A DNA stretch of 64,000 nucleotides from Candidatus Nanopelagicales bacterium (GCA_018402075.1 JAGYJP010000004.1:82474-146473); one strand, 5' to 3'. Positions 36,888 through 46,621 are shown, numbered from the stretch's first letter. Notes: generated by a model from the letters alone, not told the origin. A program made the numbers and translations.

Positions 36888-37385
36888 TTGGACTACAACT
36901 GGTTGACACCGAAAGCTCAAGCCCGACCCGCAGGGGAGAAAGGCTGGGGCTCGTTCGTCACAGAACGCATTTCCCAAGGTGAAACCGTGGCTGGATTCGG
37001 CGGCTGGGTTATTGACCGCGCAACACTCGCGGGCATGACCGAAGACCGTCAAGGTCGTTCCATTCAGATTGACCATGACCTGTACCTCGTGTCGAGTGAT
37101 ACCCCGGAACCCGGTGACATGCTCAATCATTCCTGCGAACCCAATTGCGGTTTAGTGGGATCGCAGGTCCTTGTTGCCATGCGCGATATTGAAGCGGGCG
37201 AAGAACTCTCATTTGACTATGCAATGTGCGACGCATCTGATTACGATGAATTCACCTGCCTGTGTGAACAACCCACCTGCCGTGAAGTTGTGACCGGAAT
37301 GGATTGGCGCAAGCCTGAACTCCAGGTCAAATACGCAGGCTATTTTTCACCGTATTTGATTCGCCGTATCGCAGCGCTTGTTTAA
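36888..37385 (+). CDS. SET-domain protein (lysine methyltransferase-like)
   Basis: About 165 residues from TTG 36888, preceded by AGAGGA at good spacing; a GTG at 36822 gives a longer form. GWGSFVTERISQGETVAGF is the SET N-motif, DMLNHSCEPNCGL holds the Asn-His of the SAM/pseudoknot site, GEELSFDYAM completes the SET core, and FTCLCEQPTCREVV is a Cys-rich post-SET motif that binds zinc. Bacterial SET proteins methylate lysines of host or own proteins; the target is unknown. Divergent from serS. Confidence 0.82.
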   Translation: MDYNWLTPKAQARPAGEKGWGSFVTERISQGETVAGFGGWVIDRATLAGMTEDRQGRSIQIDHDLYLVSSDTPEPGDMLNHSCEPNCGLVGSQVLVAMRDIEAGEELSFDYAMCDASDYDEFTCLCEQPTCREVVTGMDWRKPELQVKYAGYFSPYLIRRIAALV

Positions 37386-37402
37386 TTAACTCACGTAATT
37401 AA

Positions 37403-38377
37403 TTAACGCACCTGCAAAATAATTTTTCCGGTGATCTCGCCGTTCTCAATCAGTTGTTGGGCAGCGGGTGCTTGTTCAATCGGCATGACGCGATCGATGA
37501 CCTGCTTTACCGTGCCATCGGTGATCCACGGCCACACAACTTTTTCCACTTCACGGCAAATCGCTGACTTTTCATTGTCAGGGCGTGCACGCAATGATGT
37601 GGCTGAGATCGTCACGTTTTTGCGTAGAGCTTGGGCAATATTGAATTCAGCGGTGATGCCACCCTGCATGCCAATGATCACCATGCGGCCATTGCGCTTG
37701 AGTGCGTCGATATTTCTTTCCAAGTAACTGGCACCCATGTTGTCGAGGATCGTGTCGACCCCACCCAGTGCACTATTTACCCTCTCAACAAAGTCTTCAT
37801 CCTTGTAATTGATCAATAGGTCGGCGCCGAGTGATGCGCACGTATTGAGCTTTGCCTTACTACCCGCGGTCACCGCAACCTTGGCGCCCATTGCTTTAGC
37901 CACCTGAATTGCCATGGTTCCCACACCGGAACCTCCGCCATGAATCAAAATGGATTCACCCTGGCGAAGGTTCAATACGTTTTTGAGATTGCTCCACACC
38001 GTGCAAGCGACTTCGGGTAACCCGGCCGCATCAATCAGGCTCACACCCTCGGGGACGCTCATGACCTGACCCACCGGGACAGCCACTTTCTGTGCGTATC
38101 CGCCGCCGGAAAGCAGAGCCGTGACTCGCTCGCCAATGCGATCCAAAGTGAGCGCTGCGCCCACGCTGACGATTGTGCCGGAACACTCCAGACCAAGGAC
38201 GTCTGTCACGCCGGGGGGAGGTGGATACTTACCTTCGCGCTGCAAAATATCTGCGCGGTTGACCGCGGTGGCACTGACATCAATGATTACTTCACCGGGT
38301 GCGGGGTGCGGGTCAGCAACCTTGGACCATTCGAGTGAATCTGGACCACCATATTCCTTCTGGGTGATTGCATACAT
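37403..38377 (-). CDS. NAD(P)H:quinone oxidoreductase, zeta-crystallin/PIG3-like (MDR family)
   Basis: 324 residues from ATG 38377, preceded by GGAAGGA. YGGPDSLEWSKVADP and AVNRADILQREGKYPPPPGV are PIG3/quinone-oxidoreductase signatures; HGGGSGVGTMAIQVAKAMG is the NADPH-binding loop. The zinc-binding Cys residues of alcohol dehydrogenases are absent, as expected for quinone reductases. It converges with the SET gene, with an AT-rich palindrome (TTAATTA repeats) between them that may terminate both. Confidence 0.88.
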   Translation of the reverse strand: MYAITQKEYGGPDSLEWSKVADPHPAPGEVIIDVSATAVNRADILQREGKYPPPPGVTDVLGLECSGTIVSVGAALTLDRIGERVTALLSGGGYAQKVAVPVGQVMSVPEGVSLIDAAGLPEVACTVWSNLKNVLNLRQGESILIHGGGSGVGTMAIQVAKAMGAKVAVTAGSKAKLNTCASLGADLLINYKDEDFVERVNSALGGVDTILDNMGASYLERNIDALKRNGRMVIIGMQGGITAEFNIAQALRKNVTISATSLRARPDNEKSAICREVEKVVWPWITDGTVKQVIDRVMPIEQAPAAQQLIENGEITGKIILQVR

Positions 38378-38408
38378 GGTTGATCCTTCCGTTGAATAAG
38401 ATCTGTCG

Positions 38409-39545
38409 CTATTTCTGCGGTTGTTCGGGTTGGTCATCTTCGCGGTTGTACTTAATCACCACGAGATGATCACCGCGCTCTAGTAAACGAATGCTTTCCG
38501 AATAGAACCGGTGGGTAACACCGTTGCGAATAACCGCCAACACAATTTGTCCGTTGACGTCGAGTTCATTGGGAGAGAGCCCGAGTTCATCTTTATTGAT
38601 CTCGCGTTCGGTGACTTCAAGACCACGGGAAGAATCCAGAAGATCTTCCATGAGGGCACCCGCCTCAGAACTAATGACTGACAGACCCATGAGGCGGCCA
38701 GCAGATTCAGCGGTAGGAATAACGCTATTGGCACCGGATTGACGCAAAATATCTGCGTTCTGCGACTCACGCACGGCTGCAATGATCCGACACTCAGGTT
38801 TGGCCAATCGGCGAGCGGTCAGCGTGACAAGCACGCTGGTGTCATCTTCATCGGTCGCGATAATAATTTGACCGGCCTTTTCAATGGAAACATCGCGCAG
38901 CACTTCCTCACTGCGAGCGTCACCGTTGATGGCAACAAGGCCATCGCGTGTTGCCTGTTCACAGGACTCATGGTCAGGGGACACCACAATAATCGTGTTT
39001 TTGTCGTAGCCCGCATCGACGAGTGCGCGGCCTGCGCTGCGGCCCTTCACTCCGTAGCCAATGATGATGGTGTGATTCTGCACGTGCTTCCTCCAATTTC
39101 GGGAGCGAATTTCATTGCGAGTCTTACGGGTCAACACTTCAATGGTTGTGCCAATCAGAACGATCAGGAAGAGAAAACGCAACGGGGTAATCACTAAAAT
39201 GTTGACCAATCTCGATGACTCGCATACGGGAACAATGTCACCGTAGCCGGTGGTTGAGAGTGACACGGTCGCGTAATAGAGGGCATCGGCCCATGAAATA
39301 GGGCCGTCCATTCCAGAGTCGCGATAGCAGTCCTGTTCTACGTACACAATGGTGGCGGTGAGAAACAGGGCGAAAATGGCAACGGCGATTCTGACGGCAA
39401 TATTGGTGAAGGGGCTCATGCGGCGCCCGGCGAACATCAGGGTGCGCTGAATGCCTCCACCGGTCCGGTCATCGAGTAGCTGGTTATCAGCTGGGCGAGG
39501 GCGCCCACTGCGAGTGGGTCGGCTGGTGCGTTTACTACTGGGCAT
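38409..39545 (-). CDS. Potassium channel with RCK (TrkA-N) domain
   Basis: 378 residues. Two membrane segments (near 52-70 and 110-130) flank the pore with TVSLSTTGYGDIVPV, an intact TTGYGD selectivity filter. A cytoplasmic RCK domain follows: NHTIIIGYGVKGRSAGRAL (Rossmann), then VINGDARSEEVLRDVSIEKA. Such channels gate K+ flux in response to ligands. It probably sits in the inner membrane as a tetramer. Located upstream of the quinone oxidoreductase on the same strand with a 31-bp gap. Confidence 0.9.
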   Translation of the reverse strand: MPSSKRTSRPTRSGRPRPADNQLLDDRTGGGIQRTLMFAGRRMSPFTNIAVRIAVAIFALFLTATIVYVEQDCYRDSGMDGPISWADALYYATVSLSTTGYGDIVPVCESSRLVNILVITPLRFLFLIVLIGTTIEVLTRKTRNEIRSRNWRKHVQNHTIIIGYGVKGRSAGRALVDAGYDKNTIIVVSPDHESCEQATRDGLVAINGDARSEEVLRDVSIEKAGQIIIATDEDDTSVLVTLTARRLAKPECRIIAAVRESQNADILRQSGANSVIPTAESAGRLMGLSVISSEAGALMEDLLDSSRGLEVTEREINKDELGLSPNELDVNGQIVLAVIRNGVTHRFYSESIRLLERGDHLVVIKYNREDDQPEQPQK

Positions 39546-39638
39546 GTTCTCGAGCCATCAAGATTCCCACAACTCCAATTTTCAGCATCATCTATCTGAT
39601 AGATCTCACACGCAATCATGCCAGCCCGACTCGCTAAA

Positions 39639-40883
39639 TCATGTACCCGTCACGCTGATGGTGGGAACAACATCGCCCGGAGCCCCTAATCCCGGGGGAA
39701 TAACCGCGAAATCGGTGGCCTGCGCCCAGCCAGCCAAGCCGGCGGGGCCGTGACGGGGCAGCGGTGTTGCGGTTCGACCCGCAGCGGTTTTCTGTACCGC
39801 CACCGGAACGATTGTGGTGTCTTCGGCGTAATCCGGCAGCGGCGCTTCTTCAATGAGAACCGCTGTTGATGTACTTTCTTGCCACTTCGCGCCGCGCAAC
39901 CCAGCAATCAAGGGCGGAGCAACGGTGAGTAATGCCGCGAGAGCATTTCGCGGGTCACCGGGAAGGCCTAGGAGTAAGCGACCATCCGGGAGTCGAGCCA
40001 ATAACACTTGAGCACCGGGAGTCATGGTGACGCCATCGATTAACCAGTGGGCAGCAAGGTCACGCAATACATTGCGCAGCAGGTTATTGCCCCCGGGTGC
40101 TGTTGAGCCGGTAGTGATAATGACATCCGCCGTTGAATCATCGATCTCTTGTAACAACAAATCACGTGTCTCCGGAGCGCGCACGGGCGGATTGCCGCGA
40201 CCCCCAAGGACTCCGACAAATGCGGGAACAGTTAAACCCAGGGAGTCACGAACTCGACCACCACGCGGAACACCGCGATCCAGTAGGGAGCCACCGATAA
40301 CAAGTGTTGTCACAACGGGTGGGCGACAAATGGTGATCTGGTCATGGCCTGCTGCGGCAGCGAGTGAAATTACCTGGGGAGTAATCAAGGTGTCAGCGGA
40401 AACCAACTCCCGCCCAGCCGTTGCAATTGCAGCCTGCCGAATAATTCCTGCCCCAAAATCAGGGCGCGCATTTTCGTCGGGGGTGCCGTTGAGTGCATCG
40501 CGGGCAATCAACGTCTCGCCATTGACCTCACCTGATGTGTTCTTCTCCACAACAGCCTGAGTGACTGCAAGCACCGCGTCGGTGTGTGGTGGAATCGGTT
40601 CAAGTGAGCGAACCTTGACCGCGTAATGCGGTGACAGAGCAACGTCGGGCGCCAACTCGGTGATGGTCCACGGACCGGCAGCGCACACCGCAAAGCCGTC
40701 GAATTCGGCGACATCGGTACTGGGTTCATCTACCAAACTCAACAGGGGTTCGCCAAGAAGTGAACCACTTGCTTCATCAAGACGTGCTCGTGCGAATGGA
40801 AGTGGCCGACCGGCGGAATATGCAATGAGTCGCGCCTGAGACCACCCGAGTAGGCCGTCAAGACCTAATGCAGAGTTGTCCAT
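39639..40883 (-). CDS. moeA: Molybdopterin molybdenumtransferase MoeA-like
   Basis: 414 residues. STDVAEFDGFAVCA corresponds to the MoeA D-x-S-x-x-D-G-x-A region, PHTDAVLAVTQ to the PxGADAV motif, and TTGSTAPGGNNLLRNVL to the MogA-like catalytic stretch; LLGLPGDPRNALAAL is the conserved Pro-Gly-Asn/Asp-Pro motif. MoeA inserts molybdenum into adenylylated molybdopterin. The first and third motifs depart from consensus, so it could be a divergent paralog. No other molybdenum-cofactor gene is in the window. Confidence 0.75.
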   Translation of the reverse strand: MDNSALGLDGLLGWSQARLIAYSAGRPLPFARARLDEASGSLLGEPLLSLVDEPSTDVAEFDGFAVCAAGPWTITELAPDVALSPHYAVKVRSLEPIPPHTDAVLAVTQAVVEKNTSGEVNGETLIARDALNGTPDENARPDFGAGIIRQAAIATAGRELVSADTLITPQVISLAAAAGHDQITICRPPVVTTLVIGGSLLDRGVPRGGRVRDSLGLTVPAFVGVLGGRGNPPVRAPETRDLLLQEIDDSTADVIITTGSTAPGGNNLLRNVLRDLAAHWLIDGVTMTPGAQVLLARLPDGRLLLGLPGDPRNALAALLTVAPPLIAGLRGAKWQESTSTAVLIEEAPLPDYAEDTTIVPVAVQKTAAGRTATPLPRHGPAGLAGWAQATDFAVIPPGLGAPGDVVPTISVTGT

Positions 40884-40904
40884 GCCCGCCCCAACCTGTT
40901 GCAG

Positions 40905-41897
40905 TTACACACCTAGTTCCGTCATGAGCGCCCGAATGTCTTCAACGCTGAGCCATTGGTCATTTGTATCGGAAGAGTAGGAGAAGCCATCGGGGACAAT
41001 CTCTCCCGTTGGATCAATGAAACCCCACTCGGCGAGAGTGGGTGGAACGATGTACCGAGTTGGTTGGGCGAAAGTGCGGCGCGCGTCTTCAGCGGAAATC
41101 ATTTCTTCATGTAACTTCTCACCCGGTCGAATACCGATTTCAACCAGAGGTGCACCGGGTGCAATTGCTTCCGCCAAATCAGTCACTTTCATGCTGGGAA
41201 TTCGAGGAACGTACAGCTCACCGCCGTTCATGTCGGCGAAGCTTTGCACAACGAAATCAACCGCCTGTGGCAAAGTGATCCAGAATCGGGTCATGCGCAT
41301 GTCAGTGATGGGTAGTGGCTCACCCTTTTGTGCCAAGTCGCGGAAAAAGGGAATCACGGAACCACGGCTGCCCATGACATTGCCGTACCGAACCACAGCG
41401 AATTTGGTGCCCGCATTCGTTGAATAGTTATTACTTGAAATAAACAATTTGTCCGCGGTTAACTTTGTGGCGCCATATAAATTGATAGGAGATGACGCTT
41501 TGTCGGTGGAAAGGGCAACAACTTTTTTCACACCGGCCTGCATAGAAGCGCGAATCACGTTCTCTGAACCCAGCACGTTTGTTTTGATGTATTCCATGGG
41601 GTTGTACTCAGCCGTGTCCACCTGCTTCAAGGCAGCGGCATGCACAACGTGGTCAACACCGTGAAGGGCGATTACTAAACGGTCGTAATCTCGAATATCG
41701 CCTAAAAAGAATCGAACTCGATCGTCGGTGCCCCACTCCTGCTTCATTTCATACTGTTTGAGTTCGTCGCGGGAGAAGATCACCACGCGGCGTGGGTCGT
41801 GGTTGTTGAGAACCGTGCGGAGGAATTCCTTGCCAAATGAGCCGGTACCACCGGTAATCAGGATCGAAGAATCCTTCAAGGGTGACACCGATGACAT
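40905..41897 (-). CDS. pseB: PseB-like UDP-GlcNAc 4,6-dehydratase
   Basis: 330 residues preceded by AGGAGG. SILITGGTGSFGKEFLRTVL binds NADP, VVIFSRDELKQYEMKQ and FFLGDIRDYDRL are strongly PseB-like, and ALSTDKASSPINLYGATKLTADKL includes the catalytic Lys and Tyr-x3-Lys. PseB inverts C5 of UDP-GlcNAc while dehydrating it, the first step toward pseudaminic or related 6-deoxy sugars. The later pathway genes (PseC, PseH) are not in the window, so the product here could be another UDP-6-deoxyhexose. Confidence 0.85.
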   Translation of the reverse strand: MSSVSPLKDSSILITGGTGSFGKEFLRTVLNNHDPRRVVIFSRDELKQYEMKQEWGTDDRVRFFLGDIRDYDRLVIALHGVDHVVHAAALKQVDTAEYNPMEYIKTNVLGSENVIRASMQAGVKKVVALSTDKASSPINLYGATKLTADKLFISSNNYSTNAGTKFAVVRYGNVMGSRGSVIPFFRDLAQKGEPLPITDMRMTRFWITLPQAVDFVVQSFADMNGGELYVPRIPSMKVTDLAEAIAPGAPLVEIGIRPGEKLHEEMISAEDARRTFAQPTRYIVPPTLAEWGFIDPTGEIVPDGFSYSSDTNDQWLSVEDIRALMTELGV

Positions 41898-41991
41898 GTG
41901 ATCCTCCTGCTGAGCGGGTACCGCTGGGTTAAAACCCTCCGCGAGCCTATCGGCTGGTGGGTCTTCTACCGATGCATGCCCGTCTCTGATT

Positions 41992-41997
41992 TATCCT
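41992..41997 (+). promoter_or_regulatory. Leaderless -10 box TATCCT
   Basis: TANNNT hexamer with a 6-nt spacer before the thioredoxin ATG. No Shine-Dalgarno sequence precedes the start. Confidence 0.4.
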
Positions 41998-42003
41998 GTA
42001 AGT

Positions 42004-42444
42004 ATGGTCAATGACTCTGGGATCAAGGACTTTAAGATCACGCCCTGTCCGGTATGTGGAACCAAGAATCGCGTACCGGTGAGCAGTAAAGGAACTCCAC
42101 GCTGCGCATCCTGTAAAAAGTCACTGCCCTGGATAGCAGATGCCACGGATGCATCCCTGATTGGAGCGCTGGACACCCACAAATTGGTTCTCATTGATTT
42201 ATGGGCTCCGTGGTGTGGACCGTGTCGCATGGTGGCACCCGTCCTCGAGAAGTTGGCTGCACGGTACGCGGGGTCGTTGAAGGTGGTAAAAATCAACGTT
42301 GATGACAACCCACGCTCTGCTGCACAGTACGACGCTCGTTCCATCCCGACCCTTGTCATGGTCAAAGATGGGAAAGTGGTGGATCGAGTAGTTGGCGCAC
42401 AGCCGGAGCCAGCGCTCGCCGCTAAAATTGAGCCACTCCTTTAA
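42004..42444 (+). CDS. Thioredoxin-2-like protein with N-terminal zinc finger
   Basis: 146 residues. A CPVCGTKNRVP and RCASCKKSL pair forms a four-Cys zinc site near residues 14-40, as in thioredoxin-2/TrxC. The thioredoxin domain has WAPWCGPCRMVAPVL (active-site C-G-P-C), SIPTLVMVKDGKV with the cis-Pro, and VVGAQPEPALAAKI at the end. It reduces protein disulfides, with the zinc finger linked to stress control. Divergent from pseB. Confidence 0.9.
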   Translation: MVNDSGIKDFKITPCPVCGTKNRVPVSSKGTPRCASCKKSLPWIADATDASLIGALDTHKLVLIDLWAPWCGPCRMVAPVLEKLAARYAGSLKVVKINVDDNPRSAAQYDARSIPTLVMVKDGKVVDRVVGAQPEPALAAKIEPLL

Positions 42445-42501
42445 TTTTTCTCTATTCCCGCAGTGATATTGCATGTTGGGCCATTGCGTTGAGAACGACT
42501 A

Positions 42502-42507
42502 TATGCT
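42502..42507 (+). promoter_or_regulatory. Leaderless -10 box TATGCT
   Basis: TANNNT hexamer with a 6-nt spacer before the GTG of the FAD oxidase at 42514. Confidence 0.4.
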
Positions 42508-42513
42508 CCGCAT

Positions 42514-43728
42514 GTGACCACCGCTGCTGACGTTGTCATCATTGGAGCGGGAGTTGTGGGCTTGGCGTTGGCAGATTCCTGGCTGGCGCGTCACCCGCGC
42601 GACAGCGTGATTCTGATTGACAAGGAATCCTCATTGGGCATGCACGCATCTGGCCGTAATAGTGGAGTTATACATGCGGGGTTCTACTATGCACCCGACT
42701 CGCTAAAGGCCAAATTGACCCGGGATGGCAATCGGCTACTTAAGGAATTTTGTTCAGAGCGGGATGTCCCGGTGCGCGAAACGGGAAAAGTGGTTGTCAC
42801 AGCCTCAGCTAACCAGTTGCCCGCACTTGAACAACTTTTTCAGCGAGGACAAGCAAACGGTGTCAAGTTGGAGAAGATTGATGAAGCTCAACTATTTGAA
42901 TTGGAACCATTAGCTCGTACGCATGAGCAGGCCCTTTGGTCGCCCACGACTGCGGTTGCTGATCCAGTGAAGGTGGTACAGGCCCTGGCCCAACGAGTTG
43001 TTGAACGCGGTGGCGTGCTCAGACTGGGCAAGTCAGTAGTTGGAGTCACATCGGGAAAAGTCTTCTTGAGTGACTCAGAGACCATTTCCTTCGGACACTT
43101 GATTAATGCCGCGGGACTTTATGCCGACACTATTGCTCACTGGTGTGGGGTTGGTCTGGAATACAAAATGTTGCCGTTTAAAGGTTTGTATTGGTACGGC
43201 AATTGGGAACCAGGTCGATTAAAGCGACATGTGTATCCGGTTCCAGATCCACGAAACCCCTTCTTGGGTACTCACGTCACCGTGACTGTGGACGGGCGTG
43301 CAAAGGTGGGACCCACAGCAATTCCCTCACTCTGGCGTGAGGATTACGGTGGAGTGGCAAATTTCTCTGCAGCTGAAATGGCCAAAATCGTACGCTTGTA
43401 CCCGGGTTTTATCTCGAGTAAGCACCACAATGTGTGGAACTTGATGAGGACTGAAGTACCAAAATATTCGAGGAGAAAGCTCCTGGCGGAAGCCTCTCGA
43501 TTGGTGCCGTCCGTGACCCGTCAGGACTTTTATGACAAAGGGCGCCCGGGAGTGAGGGCGCAACTGATACATGTACCCACAGGTCGACTTGAAATGGATT
43601 TTGTTGTCCAGCAAGGCGAATGTTCGACCCACCTACTCAATGCGGTATCTCCAGCATGGACTAGTTCCTTAGCCGTCGCCGATCACGTGGTTACCGGTAT
43701 CGAAGCGGGGAACATTCTCGATAAATAG
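42514..43728 (+). CDS. lhgO: L-2-hydroxyglutarate oxidase-like FAD enzyme
   Basis: 404 residues, DAO-type flavoprotein. DVVIIGAGVVGLALADSWL is the FAD dinucleotide motif; SSLGMHASGRNSGVIHAGFY and SLKAKLTRDGNRLLKEFC are LhgO signatures; GHLINAAGLYADTIAH and TVDGRAKVGPTAIPSLW follow. It oxidises L-2-hydroxyglutarate to 2-oxoglutarate. The GlcD-like FAD oxidase at 25 kb might handle the D isomer. The GTG start and TATGCT box suggest a leaderless mRNA. Confidence 0.85.
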   Translation: MTTAADVVIIGAGVVGLALADSWLARHPRDSVILIDKESSLGMHASGRNSGVIHAGFYYAPDSLKAKLTRDGNRLLKEFCSERDVPVRETGKVVVTASANQLPALEQLFQRGQANGVKLEKIDEAQLFELEPLARTHEQALWSPTTAVADPVKVVQALAQRVVERGGVLRLGKSVVGVTSGKVFLSDSETISFGHLINAAGLYADTIAHWCGVGLEYKMLPFKGLYWYGNWEPGRLKRHVYPVPDPRNPFLGTHVTVTVDGRAKVGPTAIPSLWREDYGGVANFSAAEMAKIVRLYPGFISSKHHNVWNLMRTEVPKYSRRKLLAEASRLVPSVTRQDFYDKGRPGVRAQLIHVPTGRLEMDFVVQQGECSTHLLNAVSPAWTSSLAVADHVVTGIEAGNILDK

Positions 43729-43874
43729 GTGAAGTGCAGATGAGAGGACCTCTTTTTGTGTCGCGGTCGTATTTGAGGGGACTTGTCAGGCACAGTATGG
43801 TTATGGTTAATAGTCAATTACTGGGCTAAAAATCTACAAGCATTGAGTCTTTGAGTCAGGATGGTCGTATATAC

Positions 43875-44555
43875 ATGATGCGCACGGTCATGGTTGTTGA
43901 AGATGACGATGCAATCCGTATGGTGCTTCGCACCAACCTTGAAGACGAAGGGTATCGAGTACTCGAGGCGGTCACCGCTGAACAAGGTTTGGTGATTGTT
44001 CAGGACGAGCAACCGGATGTTGTGCTCGTTGACCTGCGGCTTCCGGGAATCCATGGGCTGGATCTGGTTCGTTCCCTTCGAGCCACGAGTTCTGTGCCGA
44101 TCATTATTGTGACCGCACAGACAGATAGCCACGATGTCGTAGCAGGCTTGGAGGCCGGTGCTGACGATTATGTGACCAAACCATTTGTGGCCAAGGAACT
44201 CATGGCACGTATTCGCACCCAACTACGCCGAGCAAATAGTGAAGATGAAGTACAAGAGGGGTTGGTCTGTGGGCCAATCGAGTTGCGCATGGATATTGCA
44301 GAAGTTGTCCGCAATGGGCAAGTGATTCCGGTATCACGCATCGAGTTTTATGTTCTCGCCGAACTTATTGGAGCTCAAGGCAAAGTATTGAGTCGTGACC
44401 ACCTACTTCGCAAAGTATGGGGCTACGGCAATGCAGGCGATGGCCGAGTCGTGGACAACTTGATTTACCGGTTGCGAAATAAAATCGAAGAGGATCCGGC
44501 GAATCCGGAACTCCTTCTTACCGTGCGGGGTTTCGGCTACCGAATGAAGTCCTAA
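43875..44555 (+). CDS. OmpR/PhoB-family response regulator, MtrA/CseB-like
   Basis: About 226 residues from ATG 43875 (other starts at 43851 and 43878). Receiver: VVEDDDAIRMVLRTNLEDEG, phosphoacceptor in DVVLVDLRLPGIHGLDLV, switch Thr in IIVTAQTDSHDVV, and ADDYVTKPFVAKELMAR with the conserved Lys. The winged-helix output has VWGYGNAGDGRVVDNLIYRL and LTVRGFGYRMKS. Order response regulator, kinase, lipoprotein matches mtrA-mtrB-lpqB, though CseB-CseC is also possible. The next start follows the stop directly. Confidence 0.88.
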   Translation: MMRTVMVVEDDDAIRMVLRTNLEDEGYRVLEAVTAEQGLVIVQDEQPDVVLVDLRLPGIHGLDLVRSLRATSSVPIIIVTAQTDSHDVVAGLEAGADDYVTKPFVAKELMARIRTQLRRANSEDEVQEGLVCGPIELRMDIAEVVRNGQVIPVSRIEFYVLAELIGAQGKVLSRDHLLRKVWGYGNAGDGRVVDNLIYRLRNKIEEDPANPELLLTVRGFGYRMKS

Positions 44556-45936
44556 ATGCGGTTTGGACTCCGCACACGAGTCGCGCTGGCATTTGGATTG
44601 CTATCGCTCGTTATTGCGGGCGCTGTTGCTGGAGCAACATATTCCGTAGCCCGCTGGTACTTGCTCAGCCAACGAGAAGATGCGGCAATTACTAGGGCGG
44701 TTCTTGACTCACGCGCCGCAAGCGCCGCCCTATCCGCAGGTCTTGGCCCCCTGGAGGCACTTGCTCAGATTCCCTCCGTGGGAACTTCTCAGCCCATGAT
44801 TCAAGTCTCGGGTACGTGGTACACATCGGGTGTCACCGTCCCACCTGATGCACTACCCACCAGCCTGCTTGCTGTCACGGCTAGTGATGGTGGGGCGCAG
44901 CAACGCACCGCAATAGGCGATGAAGAATATTTAATCGTTGCCGTCCAGTTACCCACCGGCATTTACGTCGAAGTGTTTCTATTGCGCGACCTTGATTTGA
45001 TTCTCACCATTGGTGGCTGGTTATTGGCGCTCCAAACACTCGCAGCGGGTCTTGTGGGTGTGCTCATCGGTCGGTATGCGTTTGGTCGAATAATTCGTCC
45101 ACTGTTTCGGTTGGGTGCGGGTGCGCGCCGAATTGCCGGCGGTGATTTGTCCACCCGAATCCCACTCACCAAAGATCCCGATCTGGATCCCATTGCGGCA
45201 TCCTTTAACGGAATGGCAGAGTCGGTGCAGTCACGTATTCAACGCGAACAGAGATTCAGCGCCAACGTTTCCCATGAATTGCGTTCGCCTTTAACCGCCG
45301 TGGTGGGCACGGTAGATCTTTTGGATAAGTACGTGGACAGACTTCCAGAACGTGAGCAGGGACTTATTTCCACATTACAAACCCAAACAGCACGCATGTC
45401 CCAAATGTTGATCGACCTGCTGGAAATCAGCCGCATTGGCAACGACGATCCACCATTGCTGGAATCGGTGGACGTGCGAACCCTGTGTCTTGATGCCATT
45501 CATGTGCGCAACTTGCCAGAAGATCTTGTCATCGGTTCATCTCAAGTGATCCGAACCGACACGAGGCGATTTGAACGAATCGTGGGCAACTTGATTGACA
45601 ACGCCAACAGACACGGAGGCGGAGTTACCGCGGTGCGTATTGAACAGATGTGGATTCCCGAAAGAGGGTTGTGTCCGAGTATGCGTGGAGGACAACGGTC
45701 CAGGAATAGCCTCGAGTGAGGTTGACCGGTTATTTGAGCCATTCACTCGAGGGGAAGATGCCAAGAAGACTTCTGGTGCGGGGCTAGGATTAGCGATCGC
45801 ATTTGAACAGGCGCATCTATTGGGCATTCAAGTAAGTATTGAGTCACCGGACGGTGGCGGTGCGCGCTTTGTGATTGAGATACCGGCCTCACTCACCGAT
45901 GAACTCCCAGCGGAGCTAGCGGAAGAGGGCTTCTGA
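44556..45936 (+). CDS. Sensor histidine kinase, MtrB/CseC-like, one frameshift
   Basis: Reconstructed kinase of about 459 residues split by an indel near 45640-45660. First frame: TM helix with GLLSLVIAGAVAGATYSVAR, an extracytoplasmic sensor of about 110 residues, a second TM, HAMP (RIAGGDLSTRIPL), the phosphoacceptor FSANVSHELRSPLTAVV, and the N-box VGNLIDNANRHGGG. The other frame then gives the catalytic boxes VEDNGPGIASSE, LFEPFTRG and SGAGLGLAIAFEQA. The last three boxes would be lost if the shift is real. It phosphorylates the adjacent regulator. The stop overlaps the lipoprotein ATG (TGATG). Confidence 0.85.
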
Positions 45937-46598
45937 TGAACAGATGTTGGGGCAACAGAATGCGGCGCGCACGCTGTGTTGTGCTCTGGTCAGGAACCGC
46001 CGTCCTGTGCCTTGCACTCATTTCCTGTGGTGTGCCCACGCAAGACACCGCACAACCTTTGCCCACCGAAGTTATTGCCCCGCCAGCAATTCCGGCAACA
46101 CCTTCTCCCAGTCCGAGTGTGACCCCCGAGCAAACGAATTCCCCAGAACCAACTCAATCGGTGAATGTCCTTGTTGGTCTTTGGTTTGCCGGCGATACCG
46201 GATTGGTTCGGGTGCCCACTGAGGTTGTTCCACCGGACAGTGAACAAGCGATTCTCGCCGGGTTGGTTGCGGGTCCGCCAGAGAATCAACAATTGCGCAC
46301 AGTCGTGGTGGACCCATTAACTGGTAATCCCCTTGTTTCTGTTTTTGAAGGTGAACCGGTGATCGTGGAACCGGGTGCCTCAGTGTTTATTGCGCTGTCA
46401 CCTGAGTTCGCTGCTCTGCCACCGAATGAACAGGTCCTTGTCTTGGGTCAGGTGGTGGTAAGTATTTCTGGTGCAGGTCTCGGTGCGGTGGAGTTTGTTG
46501 ATTCCGCGGGTTCACCGGTGGCGGTTCCGCTCCCTGATGGGCGATTACTGGATCGCCCAGCAACAACAACTGATTACATTTCACTCGCTGCACAGTAG
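45936..46598 (+). CDS. GerMN-domain lipoprotein (LpqB-like, short)
   Basis: 220 residues. The signal peptide ends in a lipobox LALISCG, so Cys30 or so should be lipidated. A Ser/Pro/Thr linker follows, then a GerMN-like domain (LLAGLVAGPPENQQ type segment, ALSPEFAALPPNEQVLVL, GVEFVDSAGSPVAV-like end). LpqB of the MtrAB system has GerMN plus a long beta-propeller of several hundred residues; this protein is much shorter. It probably modulates the kinase at the membrane, by analogy. Confidence 0.7.
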   Translation: MNRCWGNRMRRARCVVLWSGTAVLCLALISCGVPTQDTAQPLPTEVIAPPAIPATPSPSPSVTPEQTNSPEPTQSVNVLVGLWFAGDTGLVRVPTEVVPPDSEQAILAGLVAGPPENQQLRTVVVDPLTGNPLVSVFEGEPVIVEPGASVFIALSPEFAALPPNEQVLVLGQVVVSISGAGLGAVEFVDSAGSPVAVPLPDGRLLDRPATTTDYISLAAQ

Positions 46599-46621
46599 TA
46601 ACACTGGGCATGTGTCTGGTC

